Shown in pieces: positions 24,045 to 35,617 of a stretch of 64,000 bases of DNA; position 1 is the first letter of the stretch; every line of letters begins with the position of its first letter. A program made the translations under genes and the position numbers. The notes beneath the pieces were generated by a model. That model was not told the origin of the DNA, did not search any database, and saw only the letters and a program-made list of their open reading frames with translations. This stretch comes from Ashinkailepas kermadecensis (Eukaryota; Arthropoda; Thecostraca; Neolepadidae): positions 833,001-897,000 of the forward strand of contig JAOTOM010005113.1 of the NCBI GenBank assembly GCA_034440615.1, written 5' to 3'.

Positions 24045-24213
24045 TGAGGACCGGTCCAGGGCTTTGTCGCGACCCTGGCGGGTCCAGTTGACGCCATAGG
24101 CTGGACATCACGCAACTGGATGAAACCAGCCACGTTCTTGGATCAAAGAAGTTGATACTGGGATCAGGTTCTGTCTGGAGCCAATGATCCACTTCTGTCT
24201 GGGTTTGACGTGA
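24045..24213 (+). mobile_element. Dispersed repeat family B, copy 2
   Basis: Direct-orientation partner of 23186-23360, about 860 bp downstream. The shared block starts GGACCGGTCCAGGGCTTTGT. Divergence of about one base in five argues for an old duplication or two independent insertions. Confidence 0.75.
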
Positions 24214-24341
24214 CCAGGTCTGGCAAGCCATACCTGGCTTTGGAGGATGTGTACCGCAACAGACCTCGATCAGCGTAGTGCAGCGGGTCGGATCCACAGT
24301 GCGTGGGCACCGCAGGCGCAGAATGTCAGGTCAAGTACCTG

Positions 24342-24455
24342 GCGACGCATCGTAGTGTGGAAAAGCGACGCATCGTGGTGTGGGCAGGCGACGCATCGTG
24401 GTGTGGGCAGGCGACGCATCGTGGTGTGGGCTGGCGACATATCGTGGTGTGGGCA
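24342..24455. repeat. 23-bp minisatellite, 5 copies
   Basis: Unit GCGACGCATCGTGGTGTGGGCAG; starts at 24365, 24388 and 24411 are exactly 23 bp apart. The outermost copies are diverged. Confidence 0.94.
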
Positions 24456-25084
24456 ACCGCTTCTTTGTGTTCCCCGCGGATGTTAAGCACCGGCGTGGAA
24501 GTCTGACTGTGTTTTGGAAAATGCATACTGCTATAAGCTACATTGTACCCTATTCAAGTTCCAATCCCTCCCTGTCTCATTGGATGGAAATAAATGACAT
24601 GCCGAAGTGCCCCGCTCTACACACCCATGGCTCCAGCTACGTGGCCAGCTGTAGGCCATGTCGTGTCCACGAATTGCATGAATATCGGCAATTTACCATG
24701 CGATTAACCATTAGCAGTTCGTAATGGACGGTATGGCTTCATTCAATCAAACTATTATTAGTTGCCACGAATTTCGACCACGAATGTCTTTGCTATTTGA
24801 TGTGTTTTGCAAACTACCGAGAGCCTGCAATGCACTCGCGGAAATGAGCAAAAACATACTGCATGTTCTTTGATTGCTATGGCGCGATGCTCGATGTTGT
24901 CATACGGTCTGACAGAAGTAGTAGAAGGCAAAACTAGCGACGCCTGACACCCACGGATCGATGCTGTCGAGGAGTGTCTGTTGGTAAACACTTCACTGCA
25001 GATCGGATTTCGCCGTAAATTCGCCAAGTCCCCGCCAACGCCGAGAACCCGAGCTTCGAGCGCACAGCAATGAACTGCTTCGGA
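24456..25084. other. Unassigned unique sequence
   Basis: No tandem structure or recognised gene. Confidence 0.4.
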
Positions 25085-25305
25085 ACGTGAAGGTAAAAAA
25101 TGAGCTGTTAAAGTTCGTGAAGGAAAAAAATGAGCTGTTAAGGGGACGCGAAGGGAAAAAGGGCTGTTAAGGGGACGCGATGGTAAAAAATGGGCTGTTA
25201 AGGGGACGCGAAGGTCAAAATGGGCTTATATGGGGACGTGAAGGTAAAAATTAACTGTTGAGGGGACGTGAATGTCAAAAATGGGCTGTTAATGGGACGT
25301 GAGGG
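25085..25305. repeat. 31-bp minisatellite, about 7 copies
   Basis: Unit GGGGACGCGAAGGTAAAAAA followed by TGGGCTGTTAA. Copies are diverged, with A-tract length changes. It lies directly upstream of an unrelated 43-bp array. Confidence 0.9.
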
Positions 25306-25348
25306 TCGGCCGGAGATGGCCTAAAACCATTGCGCAACTGACGGACGC

Positions 25349-26124
25349 CCACCGACAGCGAGGGCGGCGCAGTGGAGGCTGGCCGGGTGCGGTACCGACA
25401 GCGAGGGCCGCGCAGTGGAGGCTGGCCGGCTGCGGTACCGACAGCGAGGGCGGCGCAGTGGAGGCTGGCCGGCTGCGGTACCGACAGCGAGGGCGGCGCA
25501 GTGGAGGCTGGCCGGGTGCGGTACCGACAGCGAGGGCGGCGCAGTGGAGGCTGGCCGGCTGCGGTACCGACAGCGAGGGTCGCGCAGTGGAGGCTGGCCG
25601 GCTGCGGTACCGACAGCGAGGGCCGCGCAGTGGAGGCTGGCCGGCTGCGGTACCGACAGCGAGGGTCGCGCAGTGGAGGCTGGCCGGCTGCGGTACCGAC
25701 AGCGAGGGCGGCGCAGTGGAGGCTGGCCGGCTGCGGTACCGACAGCGAGGGCCGCGCAGTGGAGGCTGGCCGGCTGCGGCACCGACAGCGAGGGCGGCGC
25801 AGTGGAGGCTGGCCGGCTGCGGTACCGACAGCGAGGGCGGCGCAGTGGAGGCTGGCCGGCTGCGGTACCGACAGCGAGGGCGGCGCAGTGGAGGCTGGCC
25901 GGGTGCGGTACCGACAGCGAGGGCCGCGCAGTGGAGGCTGGCCGGGTGCGGTACCGACAGCGAGGGCCGCGCAGTGGAGGCTGGCCGGGTGCGGTACCGA
26001 CAGCGAGGGCGGCGCAGTGGAGGCTGGCCGGGTGCGGTACCGACAGCGAGGGCCGCGCAGTGGAGGCTGGCCGGGTGCGGTACCGACAGCGAGGGCCGCG
26101 CAGTGGAGGCTGGCCGGGTGCCGT
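25349..26124. repeat. 43-bp GC-rich minisatellite, 18 copies
   Basis: Unit CCGACAGCGAGGGCGGCGCA followed by GTGGAGGCTGGCCGGCTGCGGTA. Three positions vary in combination (GGCG/GCCG/GTCG and GGCTG/GGGTG), giving several unit classes. Since 43 is not a multiple of three, each frame cycles through all three registers every 129 bp; all three plus frames and a minus frame stay open for 250-280 codons. Confidence 0.97.
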
Positions 26125-26401
26125 ATCATGTTTAGCTAGTAATCATCATCCCCATCGACAATCATAACCATAGATTGCTAACTGATAGACAGTTCATATT
26201 GGCGTAGGATGGCCTATAACTGCATTATTTTTAATGATAAAATTGTAACACAATAATTGGAACATAATATGATAACAACTATTGCTATCAACTTGTGGTC
26301 TCATCGGCTTTAAATGGTATTAGGTTAAGGCCATCGGACGATAATCATGAATTAATCACTGATGTTTTCGCAGCACACTGAGCATGTGAGCATACACCGT
26401 T
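26125..26401. other. AT-rich spacer between arrays
   Basis: About 275 bp of AT-rich unique sequence separating the 43-bp and 49-bp arrays. Confidence 0.5.
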
Positions 26402-27533
26402 GTCGGATCACTGTGTGTTCAGCCAGCACCCAGTGGGCAGGGGCGGGGGCAGCGGATCACTGTGTGTTCAGCCAGCACCCAGCGGGCAGGGGCGGGGGCA
26501 GCGGATCACTGTGTGTTCAGCCAGCACCCAGCGGGCAGGGGCGGGGGCAGCGGATCACTGTGTGTTCAGCCAGCACCCAGCGGGCAGGGGCGGGGGCAGC
26601 GGATCACTGTGTGTTCAGCCAGCACCCAGCGGGCAGGGGCGGGGGCAGCGGATCACTGTGTGTTCAGCCAGCACCCAGCGGGCAGGGGCGGGGGCAGCGG
26701 ATCACTGTGTGTTCAGCCAGCACCCAGCGGGCAGGGGCGGGGGCAGCGGATCACTGTGTGTTCAGCCAGCACCCAGCGGGCAGGGGCGGGGGCAGCGGAT
26801 CACTGTGTGTTCAGCCAGCACCCAGCGGGCAGGGGCGGGGGCAGCGGATCACTGTGTGTTCAGCCAGCACCCAGCGGGCAGGGGCGGGGGCAGCGGATCA
26901 CTGTGTGTTCAGCCAGCACCCAGCGGGCAGGGGCGGGGGCAGCGGATCACTGTGTGCTCAGCCAGCACCCAGCGGGCAGGGGCGGGGGCAGCGGATCACT
27001 GTGTGCTCAGCCAGCACCCAGCGGGCAGGGGCGGGGGGCAGCGGATCACTGTGTGTTCAGCCAGCACCCAGTGCGCAGGGGCGGGGGCAGCGGATCACTG
27101 TGTGTTCAGCCAGCACCCAGCGGGCAGGGGCGGGGGCAGCGGATCACTGTGTGTTCAGCCAGCACCCAGTGGGCAGGGTGGGGGCAGCGGATCACTGTGT
27201 GTTCAGCCAGCACCCAGCGGGCAGGGGCGGGGGCAGCGGATCACTGTGTGCTCAGCCAGCACCAAGCGGGCAGGGGCGGGGGCAGCGGATCACTGTGTGT
27301 TCAGCCAGCACCCAGCGGGCAGGGGCGGGGGCAGCGGATCACTGTGTGTTCAGCCAGCACCCAGCGGGCAGGGGCGGGGGCAGCGGATCACTGTGTGTTC
27401 AGCCAGCACCCAGTGGGCAGGGGCGGGGGCAGCGGATCACTGTGTGTTCAGCCAGCACCCAGTGGGCAGGGGCGGGGGCAGCGGATCACTGTGTGCTCAG
27501 CCAGCACCCAGTGGGCAGGGGCGGGGCAGCGGA
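26402..27533. repeat. 49-bp GC-rich minisatellite, about 23 copies
   Basis: Unit GCGGATCACTGTGTGTTCAG followed by CCAGCACCCAGCGGGCAGGGGCGGGGGCA. Most copies are identical; variants are GTGCTCAG, CAGTGGGC and one-base changes in G runs. Each unit holds GGGGCGGGGGC, a GC-box-like and G-rich word. All three plus frames are open for about 390-400 codons, which is expected from a stop-free unit of 49 bp. Confidence 0.97.
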
Positions 27534-28542
27534 GCGGACATGCATGCTCCGGCTGTTGCCTTACACCTGATACCTCCATCGTCACAGGATTAGTTCACAC
27601 ATTACCGCCCCAACTCTGCACCAAATGACGCAGGTTCTGGCTGAATGTGCCGAAAACGGCTCCATGACGTAAATGAAGGACCGGAGTGACGCGCGCGTCG
27701 CCAGCACCCGACAATTGGGCAAAATTGTTGATCGCGGTAAGTGTCCCCTGGGCATAGCTTGCTGTCCAGCTACGGCGCTTCAGGTGTGTGTTTCAGCGGC
27801 GATTACGTGTGTCGGGCTTAGCCCAGCTGTCACAGGAACGCCATGTGTGGAAGCCATTGACGTCGGTACGGCGAACGTTCTGCCGGCCTCGCACGCTTAC
27901 ACGTTAGTCTTCCGGCATGGCACGGAAGCTGATGGACCGGATGTGCTCAACATCTGTTTTCGATAATCCGAGGTGGGAATCATTGTTGAACGCAAGTCGT
28001 CAATCATGGAATAAGTGCAGTCTTCCTTAGCATTCGATAAAAGACAGCTCAACTGCATATTGTTTCGGAGGCATTCGTTTTTCACATATCCTGCACTACC
28101 TTCACCACTCTTCCAAACGTTCAACAACCACTTCTCAGACTCTCATTCTACACCTATCTCCTCCCGCATCCAATCTCCTGTCCAACCACCTCTTCCCATC
28201 CCACATCCACTTTCGTCCCCCACCAATGCCAACATCTCCCAAACTTCGGCCACCCTTCCGCCGTCTATTGGTGCCCGTCTTGTGCACCGGCCGCCGCTGC
28301 AACGAGTCGTGCCGCGCCGCTACCGCCGCCACCGCGCCGCCATTAGTATTCCCGGCGCCGCTCACGTCTGCCGGCGCGGCGTTTTTGCCGCTGCCTCTCA
28401 ATCTGCGCCCGACCACGCCCCCCGACCGGCGGTCCGATTGCGTGCGGCCGACCCGCCCCCTGCGCCGCGCCATTGGCGGCCGCCGGCGTTGGCCGGGCGG
28501 CAGCGGGCGGCAGCCGGCCGTCAGACGGCGCCATCCGCGCCG
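27534..28542. other. Unassigned sequence, strongly CpG-rich from about 28240
   Basis: 27534-28230 is ordinary unique sequence. 28240-28542 is CpG-rich with many CCGCCG words and leads into the 18-bp array. I recognise no exon. Confidence 0.4.
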
Positions 28543-29640
28543 CTGCGGTCAGACGGCCCGCTGCGGACTGACGGCCCGCTGCGGACTGACAGGCCGCTGC
28601 GGACTGACGAGCCGCTGCGGACTGACGGCCCGCTGTGGACTGACGGGCCGTTACGGACTGACGGGCCGCTGCGGACTGACGGCCCGCTGCGGACTGACGG
28701 GCCGCTGCGGACTGACGAGCCGCTGCGGACTGACGGCCCGCTGTGGACTGACGGGCCGTTACGGACTGACGGGCCGCTGCGGACTGACGGGCCGTTACGG
28801 ACTGACGGGCCGCTGCGGACTGACGGCCAGCTGCGGTCAGACGGCCCGCTGCGGACTGACGGGCCGCTGCGGACTGACGGGCCGCTGCGGACTGACAGGC
28901 CGCTGCGGACTGACGAGCCGCTGCGGACTGACGGCCCGCTGTGGACTGACGGGCCGTTACGGACTGACGGGCCGCTGCGGACTGACGGCCAGCTGCGGAC
29001 TGACGGGCCGCTGCGGTCAGACGGCCAGCTGCGGTCAGACGGCCCGCTGCGGACTGACGGCCAGCTGCGGTCAGACGGCCCGCTGCGGACTGACGGGCCG
29101 CTGCGGACTGACGAGCCGCTGCGGACTGACGAGCCGCTGCGGACTGACGGGCCGTTACGGACTGACGGTCCGCTGCGGACTGACGGGCCGTTACGGACTG
29201 ACGGGCCGCTGCGGACTGACGGGCCGTTACGGACTGACGGGCCGCTGCGGACTGACGGCCCGCTGCGGACTGACGGCCCGCTGCGGACTGACGGCCCGTT
29301 ACGGACTGACGGGCCGTTACGGACTGACGGGCCGCTGCGGACTGACGGCCCGCTGCGGACTGACGGCCCGCTGCGGACTGACAGGCCGCTGCGGACTGAC
29401 GGGCCGCTGCGGACTGACGGCCCGCTGCGGACTGACGGCCCGCTGCGGACTGACGGGCCGCTGCGGACTGACGGGCCGTTACGGACTGACGGTCCGCTGC
29501 GGACTGACGGGCCGTTACGGACTGAGAGCCGGCTGCGGACTGACGGCCCCCTGCGGACTGACGGGCCGCTGCGGACTGACGGGCCGTTACGGACTGACGG
29601 TCGGCTGCGGACTGACGGGCCGCCGCAGTCAGGCAGCCTC
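28543..29640. repeat. 18-bp minisatellite, about 61 copies
   Basis: Unit CTGCGGACTGACGGGCCG, with TTACGGACTGAC, CTGTGGACTGAC, GGCCAG, GAGCCG and CTGCGGTCAGAC variants interspersed. Groups of variants recur (for example the GAGCCG-GGCCCG-CTGTGG-TTACGG series at about 28600, 28710 and 28915), so blocks of several units have been copied together. All forward frames and at least two minus frames are open for over 400 codons, including a plus-strand frame from 28015 to 29664 with a six-residue period. I treat these as non-genic. Confidence 0.97.
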
Positions 29641-30200
29641 TTCCTGCCGCTGCAGGCGGACTGACCAGTACAGATGGATGGACCGCTGCGGACAGTCGCG
29701 TCACCCGGGCCTCTGCAGTCATCGGTGAATTTAGGCACTCGCACGGAATTCGTTGGCGGAAGAAATACCACAAAGAATCCGTTGGATTTGTGTCGCAGAA
29801 CTCTTCGAATGTGGATGGCCGCTGTCCACGACAAATCGATCAGGGCCTTCCACCTTCATGTCACGGATTCCGTCCAAAATTAGGTCGCAGAGTAATCCCA
29901 TGCATATAACTCACTCGCAGAATTTTAAGCCCGTGGCCGTATCCCCACCGGCTTTTGACTTATAGCCTCGGGCATTTCCAAAGGTCATCAGAGATGAGCT
30001 TACTTGATCGTAATTTTAAGTTATTTGCCTCAATGCAAACATAAAACCCCATATATCGTTGAAGTCGCAAACATCAGCATAATCCGTGCCGTTGATCCAT
30101 ACCTCCATGGATCAAAGGTTTGCCTTAGAGCAATATTATGTGCATATTCGGGATATGTGATGATTTAGACAATTCTTCTTGGGAAAAACAACACATTGGA

Positions 30201-30201
<1 letters not shown>
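29641..30201. other. Unassigned unique sequence
   Basis: No recognised feature. Confidence 0.4.
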
Positions 30202-30248
<47 letters not shown>

Positions 30249-30256
30249 GTGTGTGC
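30202..30256. repeat. (GT)n microsatellite
   Basis: About 53 bp of GT with one GC interruption. Confidence 0.96.
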
Positions 30257-30289
30257 GGGGAAAGACAACCGACCCTTGGATCACCCAAC

Positions 30290-30482
30290 TGACCGCACTG
30301 CCGTCTCTTGGCAACCCTGAGGGGCTGTCAGGTCACCACATGTAATGGCCCGCCATCTATAGGCAGTGTGACGCACTGTGGAAACGGGGCAGATTGACCG
30401 CACTGCCCTCTCTTGGCAGCCCTCACAGGCTGTCAGATCACCACATGTAGTGACCAGCCACCTGGAGGTAGTGCGACGTGCT
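30290..30482. repeat. Two-copy tandem repeat, about 106-bp unit
   Basis: The block starting ACCGCACTGCCGTCTCTTGG is repeated starting at about 30396 at roughly 80 percent identity, including CTGTCAG, TCACCACATGTA and GTGNGACG words. An old local duplication. Confidence 0.8.
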
Positions 30483-32089
30483 TTATGGGTTTGCTAGGTC
30501 TTAAAAAACCTTTCGATATAACGCTGATTCCTAGTATTTCCGATCTTTTTTGGTGAAAAGTGATACAAATTAAAGATGTGCCGTACTTTTCATTCTGACG
30601 CAAGAAAGCAGAACTTGAAACAACTATGTGACCGAGAAGGCACGGGTGTTGATTTCTGAAGATTATTGGAGAGGCAAAATACATGAAAGCAATAGGCAGG
30701 TCCAAATGGATTGGGGGGTGGGGGTGGGGGGCACTCCCTAGTGTCCAATGTTAAATGTCGGAATTATTGGGGGCAAAGCCAACATTGAGGGGGCACTTGC
30801 CCCCTCGAAAGTATATGAAACAACACCCCTGTAAGAAGGCCTTCATGTTTAACAGCGTGGCGGTGGGGTTGGGTTGATCTAGATTGAAGATTCGCGTCTA
30901 ATATGAGCTTTCCGTCCTGCATCATGGAGAAGACTCGTTTGGGATTCACCATCGCTTGGGAAAAAACTTTTTTGGCGTATGTGCAAGAGATTATGCTCAC
31001 TCGATCTTTACCATTGCTTGCAACAATATGAACTATGACATTTGGTACAAAAGATGAATAAACATAATTGTTAGGGGGGTGACACCGGTAACTTTCTATG
31101 GCTCCCGACACAAAAGCATCCCAACATATTCAAGATGTTTTTTGCCTTCAATCTGATATTTCAAATGTATAGTCTCATCGTATACTACATCTAGCCACCT
31201 ACATAATTCTGCTTGAGCTCAGCATTCACTGGTGCAGAATAGACTTTTCCCGTTTCCCATTTTGCTCCACCCACTGGGTAAAACTGGACAGAGGACGGGG
31301 AAATATGGGGTAGCTAACACGTGTGCTGTAGCAAGTAATGCGTGACTGTTCGATAGCTGGGTTTTAACAGCTGACCTGGATCAGTGTCCTGGAATTCACT
31401 TTTTTCCATAGAGTGGAAGGTAGCAGGCGAAGAGAAAATCAGTGATGGCGACGGAACAAGTTGAAATTTCGAAATCCCCTACCCCGTTTTGCTCCATGTC
31501 CTCTATTATCATTTGGCATCATTCTAGCGATGAATTACATGCAAAGTTTAGCATTCCTTAATCAAATGCGGGCCATACGGTGCATCGAGTGAGTATGAAA
31601 ATCATTTTATCATATGTTGCTTTGAACATACGTCAGTTTCCAACACGGTTACCAACCCTACGCTCTGAAAATATATCACGTGAGCTTTTTATGCCGTGAA
31701 TACAAAATAATAGCTGGAGTCTTTTGAGCGTAGTATCAATCACCCGAAGCAGTGCAACGATGAATTCTCCTAATGTCAGCATCCGAAGAGCCAGCAACAA
31801 CGCTCACATGCGAGCCCCACATTCACGACTGCGCGATCGTTTAAGGCGCACTTGCACAGAGTAGGCGTTCATTCCTGTTAGCATTTAGCGAGCGAACGAC
31901 GTGGCGAACCTGATGCACGCACCGCTGGCCGTCCATCGACCCGGCGTCGGTCGGTTTTATTTGCCGTTTTGTCGTAACGGCCGGGCTCCCGGCTGGCTGT
32001 GCTGTCGCTGTAAAGTCGACATGCGGTCCGTGGACGGGCTGGGCGGCGGCGGCCCTGGTGGGTCACACGGCAGAGACGCCCATCATCAC
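30483..32089. other. Unassigned sequence with a repeat-like G-rich block at 30710-30830
   Basis: 30710-30830 has G-rich runs and GGGGGCACTTGCCCCCTC, an inverted repeat common at element ends. Minus-strand open frames of 90 and 115 codons (30433-30705, 30764-31111) have non-repetitive composition but no family that I recognise. 31140-31880 is AT-rich unique sequence; 31890-32090 is CpG-rich. Confidence 0.35.
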
Positions 32090-32330
32090 ATCGCCGCGCC
32101 GCTGCCCGGCACGGTGACATGAGGTGGCGCTCACTGTCCACCGCCGCTGCCCAGCACTGTGACATGAGGTGGCGCTCACTATCCACCGCCGCTGCCCAGC
32201 ACGGTGACATGAGGTGGCGCTCACTGTCCACCGCCGCTACCCGGCACGGTGCCATGAGGTGACGCTGACGCTCACTGTCCACCGCCGCTGCCCAGCACGG
32301 TGACATTAGGTGGCGCTCTGTCCACCGCCG
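32090..32330. repeat. 45-bp minisatellite, about 5 copies
   Basis: Unit GTGACATGAGGTGGCGCTCA followed by CTGTCCACCGCCGCTGCCCAGCACG. The fourth copy has a small insertion (GACGCTGACGCTC) and the last lacks a few bases. Confidence 0.9.
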
Positions 32331-32383
32331 GCGCGGCCACCGGCACCGGCCTCCGATCCAGACCCGGACCCGGCCTCCGACCC

Positions 32384-32812
32384 GGACCCGAACCCGAACC
32401 CGAACCCGAACCCGAACCCGAACCCGAACCCGAACCCGAACCCGAACCCGAACCCGAACCCGAACCCGAACCCGAACCCGAACCCGAACCCGAACCCGAA
32501 CCCGAACCCGAACCCGAACCCGAACCTGACGAACCCGAACCCGAACCGGGCGAACCCGAACCCGAACCCGAACCCGAACCCGAACCCGAACCCGAACCCG
32601 AACCCGAACCCGAACCCGAACCCGAACCCGAACCCGAACCCGAACCCGAACCCGAACCCGAACCCGAACCCGAACCCGAACCCGAACCCGAACCCGAACC
32701 CGAACCCGAACCCGAACCCGAACCCGAACCCAAACCCGAACCCGAACCCGAACCCGGACCCGGACCCGAACCCGAACCCGAACCCGAACCCGGGCTCCGA
32801 CCCGAACCCGAC
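32384..32812. repeat. (CCCGAA)n hexanucleotide repeat, about 71 copies
   Basis: Around 430 bp of CCCGAA, with uninterrupted runs of about 140 and 178 bp. Interruptions are CCTGACGAA, CCGGGCGAA, one CCCAAA and some CCCGGA. The complementary strand is GGGTTC repeated, so a three-G tract recurs every six bases, satisfying the simple quadruplex rule many times over. No stop codon occurs in any of the six frames. TTCGGG differs from the TTAGGG telomere unit by one base. Confidence 0.98.
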
Positions 32813-34619
32813 GACCGTCAGCACCGGAAAAGTTCGACATTTCTCTACTCCCTCCGTTGACCTCCCCATCCAGAAACATATTTTGACATCCATCGAAAAC
32901 TGACGCTTCCTATCCTTGCCATAGGTGACTGGACCTCAATCATTGCCATCAGGCCCGGCCACCATTTCTGGTAGACTTCAGTCAATGATTCAGCTTACTC
33001 ATAACGTACAAATTGGCATATGTTGTTATGTCGGCGCCATACGACGACGTTCCGTGCCACACCAGTTGGCTGTGGTTAACCACGCCAACTGTGGGATCGT
33101 TGTGATCATGATTATCATGATGAATCATGATGAAATGCGTGGCCTTCGAATCCCATTCTTCACGAAGCCTTGCTCACCTGGTGGTGGAGTGTTCAGCTTG
33201 TTCTGGCACGCTACGTACAATAATGCGCAGACATGATGCAGATATAGAACGTCAGCGGGGGAAACTAATTTGTGACGGTCCGATGCTGTGCAATGAGGGA
33301 CTTGCAACAAACCAGAAATGCTTTTGTTCAAAGACAGAGGGAATGATGTGTTATATAATAAGCATCGCACTACCCGGATCACTTGATTAAGAGGAAAATT
33401 CAATTGTATGGGAAAATGTCGTGTGAAATAGGTGGTGTTGGACGAAGTTTGACGTTGCATGTCGTTGAAGCATTTCACACAATGTCCACTTCAGAATATC
33501 ATATCAGGAATATTTCAGACATATCAGAAGTGTCATGCAACCGAACACTTTCCATATTAAGCGGAAAAGTTCGTGTAAGTAGCACGATTACGTACCATTA
33601 AAGACAGACCATTCCGTTTGTAACGCGTCCTGTTACAGGATAAATGTGGAAATCTACCATCGTAGGCAACATGTCATGCTGCAAGGAAAACTTGCTTCCC
33701 CAGAACACGAAGCCTGGCAATTCAAGTACCGATGCACAGCTGTAAATAAGTGGCGTAGTATGTGTTGTCACCTTTTTTCAACTTTGGAAACAAGAACGCA
33801 TTCATGAGCGAGTGGGGTACCTGGATCACCCATGCTGATATGCAAGCGAACAAATGCTATTCAGATGGCCGGCTGAAAAAAACAAGGTTGGTTTTCGAAT
33901 GCTTCCGAGAAGTTGAGAAACGGCTCTTCGTCTGATTAACTACTTGCACCGATCCAGGGATAAACATCACGTCCGGTGAATCTATCCTGGCAAAGCCGCA
34001 CCGCCACAAACAAGCACAAGCAGGTTCAATTTGATGGGCGCTTCCAGGACATAATTGCCCTTTCGTGATAAGTACCGCCAGATACTTTGCATTCCATCAC
34101 TAATGCCGCCAGGTGCAAGGGAAAGTGTGGGCAGTGCACTCCTTGCCGCATTCTTTTTAGCAACAGGTTGTGTCGGTATAGGTACATATCATGTAAGTAC
34201 ATAGCATGTTTATCGTTGGCATTCGGTGCGTCAGTTCGTTCGTCATCGATAGTGCTGAAACGTTCACCGATAGTATAAATAGACACTGGTCTGGCCCAAC
34301 CCGAGGTGCCATTATTAACGAGGGCACATGTGGCTGCCTACACCGGGAGCCAATGGACTCCAACTATGGCAGGTAACCTGATCAGCTGCTGCACCAGCAT
34401 CACACGCACATCAGGTGTCTTGAAAATACATCACTGATCTAAAATAGTAGTAAGCATATCGCAAAAGTAAGCATATCGACATCATAGCAGGAAATATATC
34501 AGCGGGATGGAGCACATCATTAGCTTACCATTCTACGTGGCTGCATTTGAAAGAGCACTCGGGAGTACCGATGTACCACCCGATGTACCACCTATCCCCG
34601 GCTGTCCTGCTCCTGTTAC
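32813..34619. other. Unassigned unique sequence
   Basis: About 1.8 kb of ordinary composition. A 12-bp palindrome GTGGTTAACCAC lies near 33072, and a cluster of ATCATGAT words near 33106-33130. Open frames up to 117 codons overlap on opposite strands. No gene recognised. Confidence 0.4.
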
Positions 34620-34745
34620 AGAAGTCGCAGGATCTCTCCTGGCCAGACACTCCTGACTCTCGCTGCCCCACACCGCTCTTCACCTGGCATAGACGACGCA
34701 GGATATCTCCTGGCCAGACACTCCCGACTCCTCCCACCCGTGGCG
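34620..34745. repeat. Two-copy repeat, about 75-bp spacing
   Basis: The word ATCTCCTGGCCAGACACTCC (with one change) occurs twice, at about 34631 and 34706, with similar flanks (GCAGGAT before, GACTC after). Confidence 0.75.
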
Positions 34746-35617
34746 CCCCGGTTCCTGGTATGTACGACCTCCACAGGGTCTTCCTCTCCGGAGAGGTCCG
34801 ACTCCAGCCCGCGCGAGCGGCGGTGCTCCGCCGCCGACGTGCCATGATTTCTCCCGCCGACCGCCTTCTCTAAATTGCTGCCAAAATATGAGTGGCTCCG
34901 CCCGCCTCCTCCTCCTGAGATGATATCTGGCGACCAGAGGAATTCCCAGCCGACCGGCCGATCCAAACAAATCGCCGCCGCGCCTCCAGATCTGGTAGGA
35001 TATACGACAGCCAGCGACAGGATAATAATTGTTCGGCGACTCTGCTTAATTATGGGATACACGCCAAGGGCCGGCCGGCCACGTCGTCCGCGGTCGGCGG
35101 CTGCAACGGCGCCCTCCCCTCCCCCACCGCCCCCGCCAGCACACTGGGGAAGCGGCGTCCGTCAGATCGTGGAATTGGAGGCCATCGAAGCGTGGAATCA
35201 ATTTCAGTTAGAGCGTGGGCCCAGGGGCCATCGGAGCGTGGACCCAGAAGTCATAGAGCGTGGGCCCAGAAGCCACCAGAGCGTGGAATCCGAATACGCT
35301 AAATCGTGGAGCCAGAGGCCGCCATGTCGTAGAATTGGCGTCTGTCAGGTAAGGAATTGGCGTCTGTCAGGTAAGGAATTGATGTCCAGTATATATGACA
35401 TCAATCATATTCGGCACGCGCTGGTATATGACGCCTGCCAGGAGATGGAGGTGGTGTTCGACCCGTTCCCTGGCACTCGACATCTCTGAACCAAACGGAC
35501 TACGGCTCTAGACTGAAGCTGGACAGTCAGCTGATGGCTACTTCAGGCTGCAATGCCTGTATCTGGTAGGTATGACCGATCTTGAGAATTCATTTGACAT
35601 CCTTTGCACGTTATAAA
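34746..35617. other. Unassigned sequence, CpG-rich to about 35160
   Basis: Includes 34850-35060 with ATAATAATTGTTCGGCG and TTAATTATGGG words in CpG-rich flanks, then GAGCGTGG repeats at irregular spacing (35190-35300) and a 23-bp duplicate GGCGTCTGTCAGGTAAGGAA at 35338 and 35361. No gene recognised. Confidence 0.4.

Noticed and set aside
25275..26139. Four overlapping open frames of 153-284 codons
   Set aside because: The 43-bp unit has no stop in any register, so all frames stay open; this is a property of the repeat and not evidence of a gene.
26362..27628. Three overlapping plus-strand frames of about 390-400 codons rich in Gln, Gly, Ser
   Set aside because: All three registers of the 49-bp repeat are open and give the same peptide phases in different order.
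32384..32812. Telomere or telomere-derived tract
   Set aside because: The unit is TTCGGG, not TTAGG or TTAGGG, and it sits in mid-window between ordinary sequences. The similarity is only worth noting for structure.
31878..32903. Long frames of Arg-Val, Gly-Ser, Pro-Glu, Phe-Gly and Asn-Pro dipeptides
   Set aside because: Direct translations of (CCCGAA)n in all six frames; no independent coding signal.
33140..34110. Inverted similarity between LVVEC- and LVMEC-like translations
   Set aside because: The underlying DNA match is short and patchy; I could not extend it into real inverted arms.
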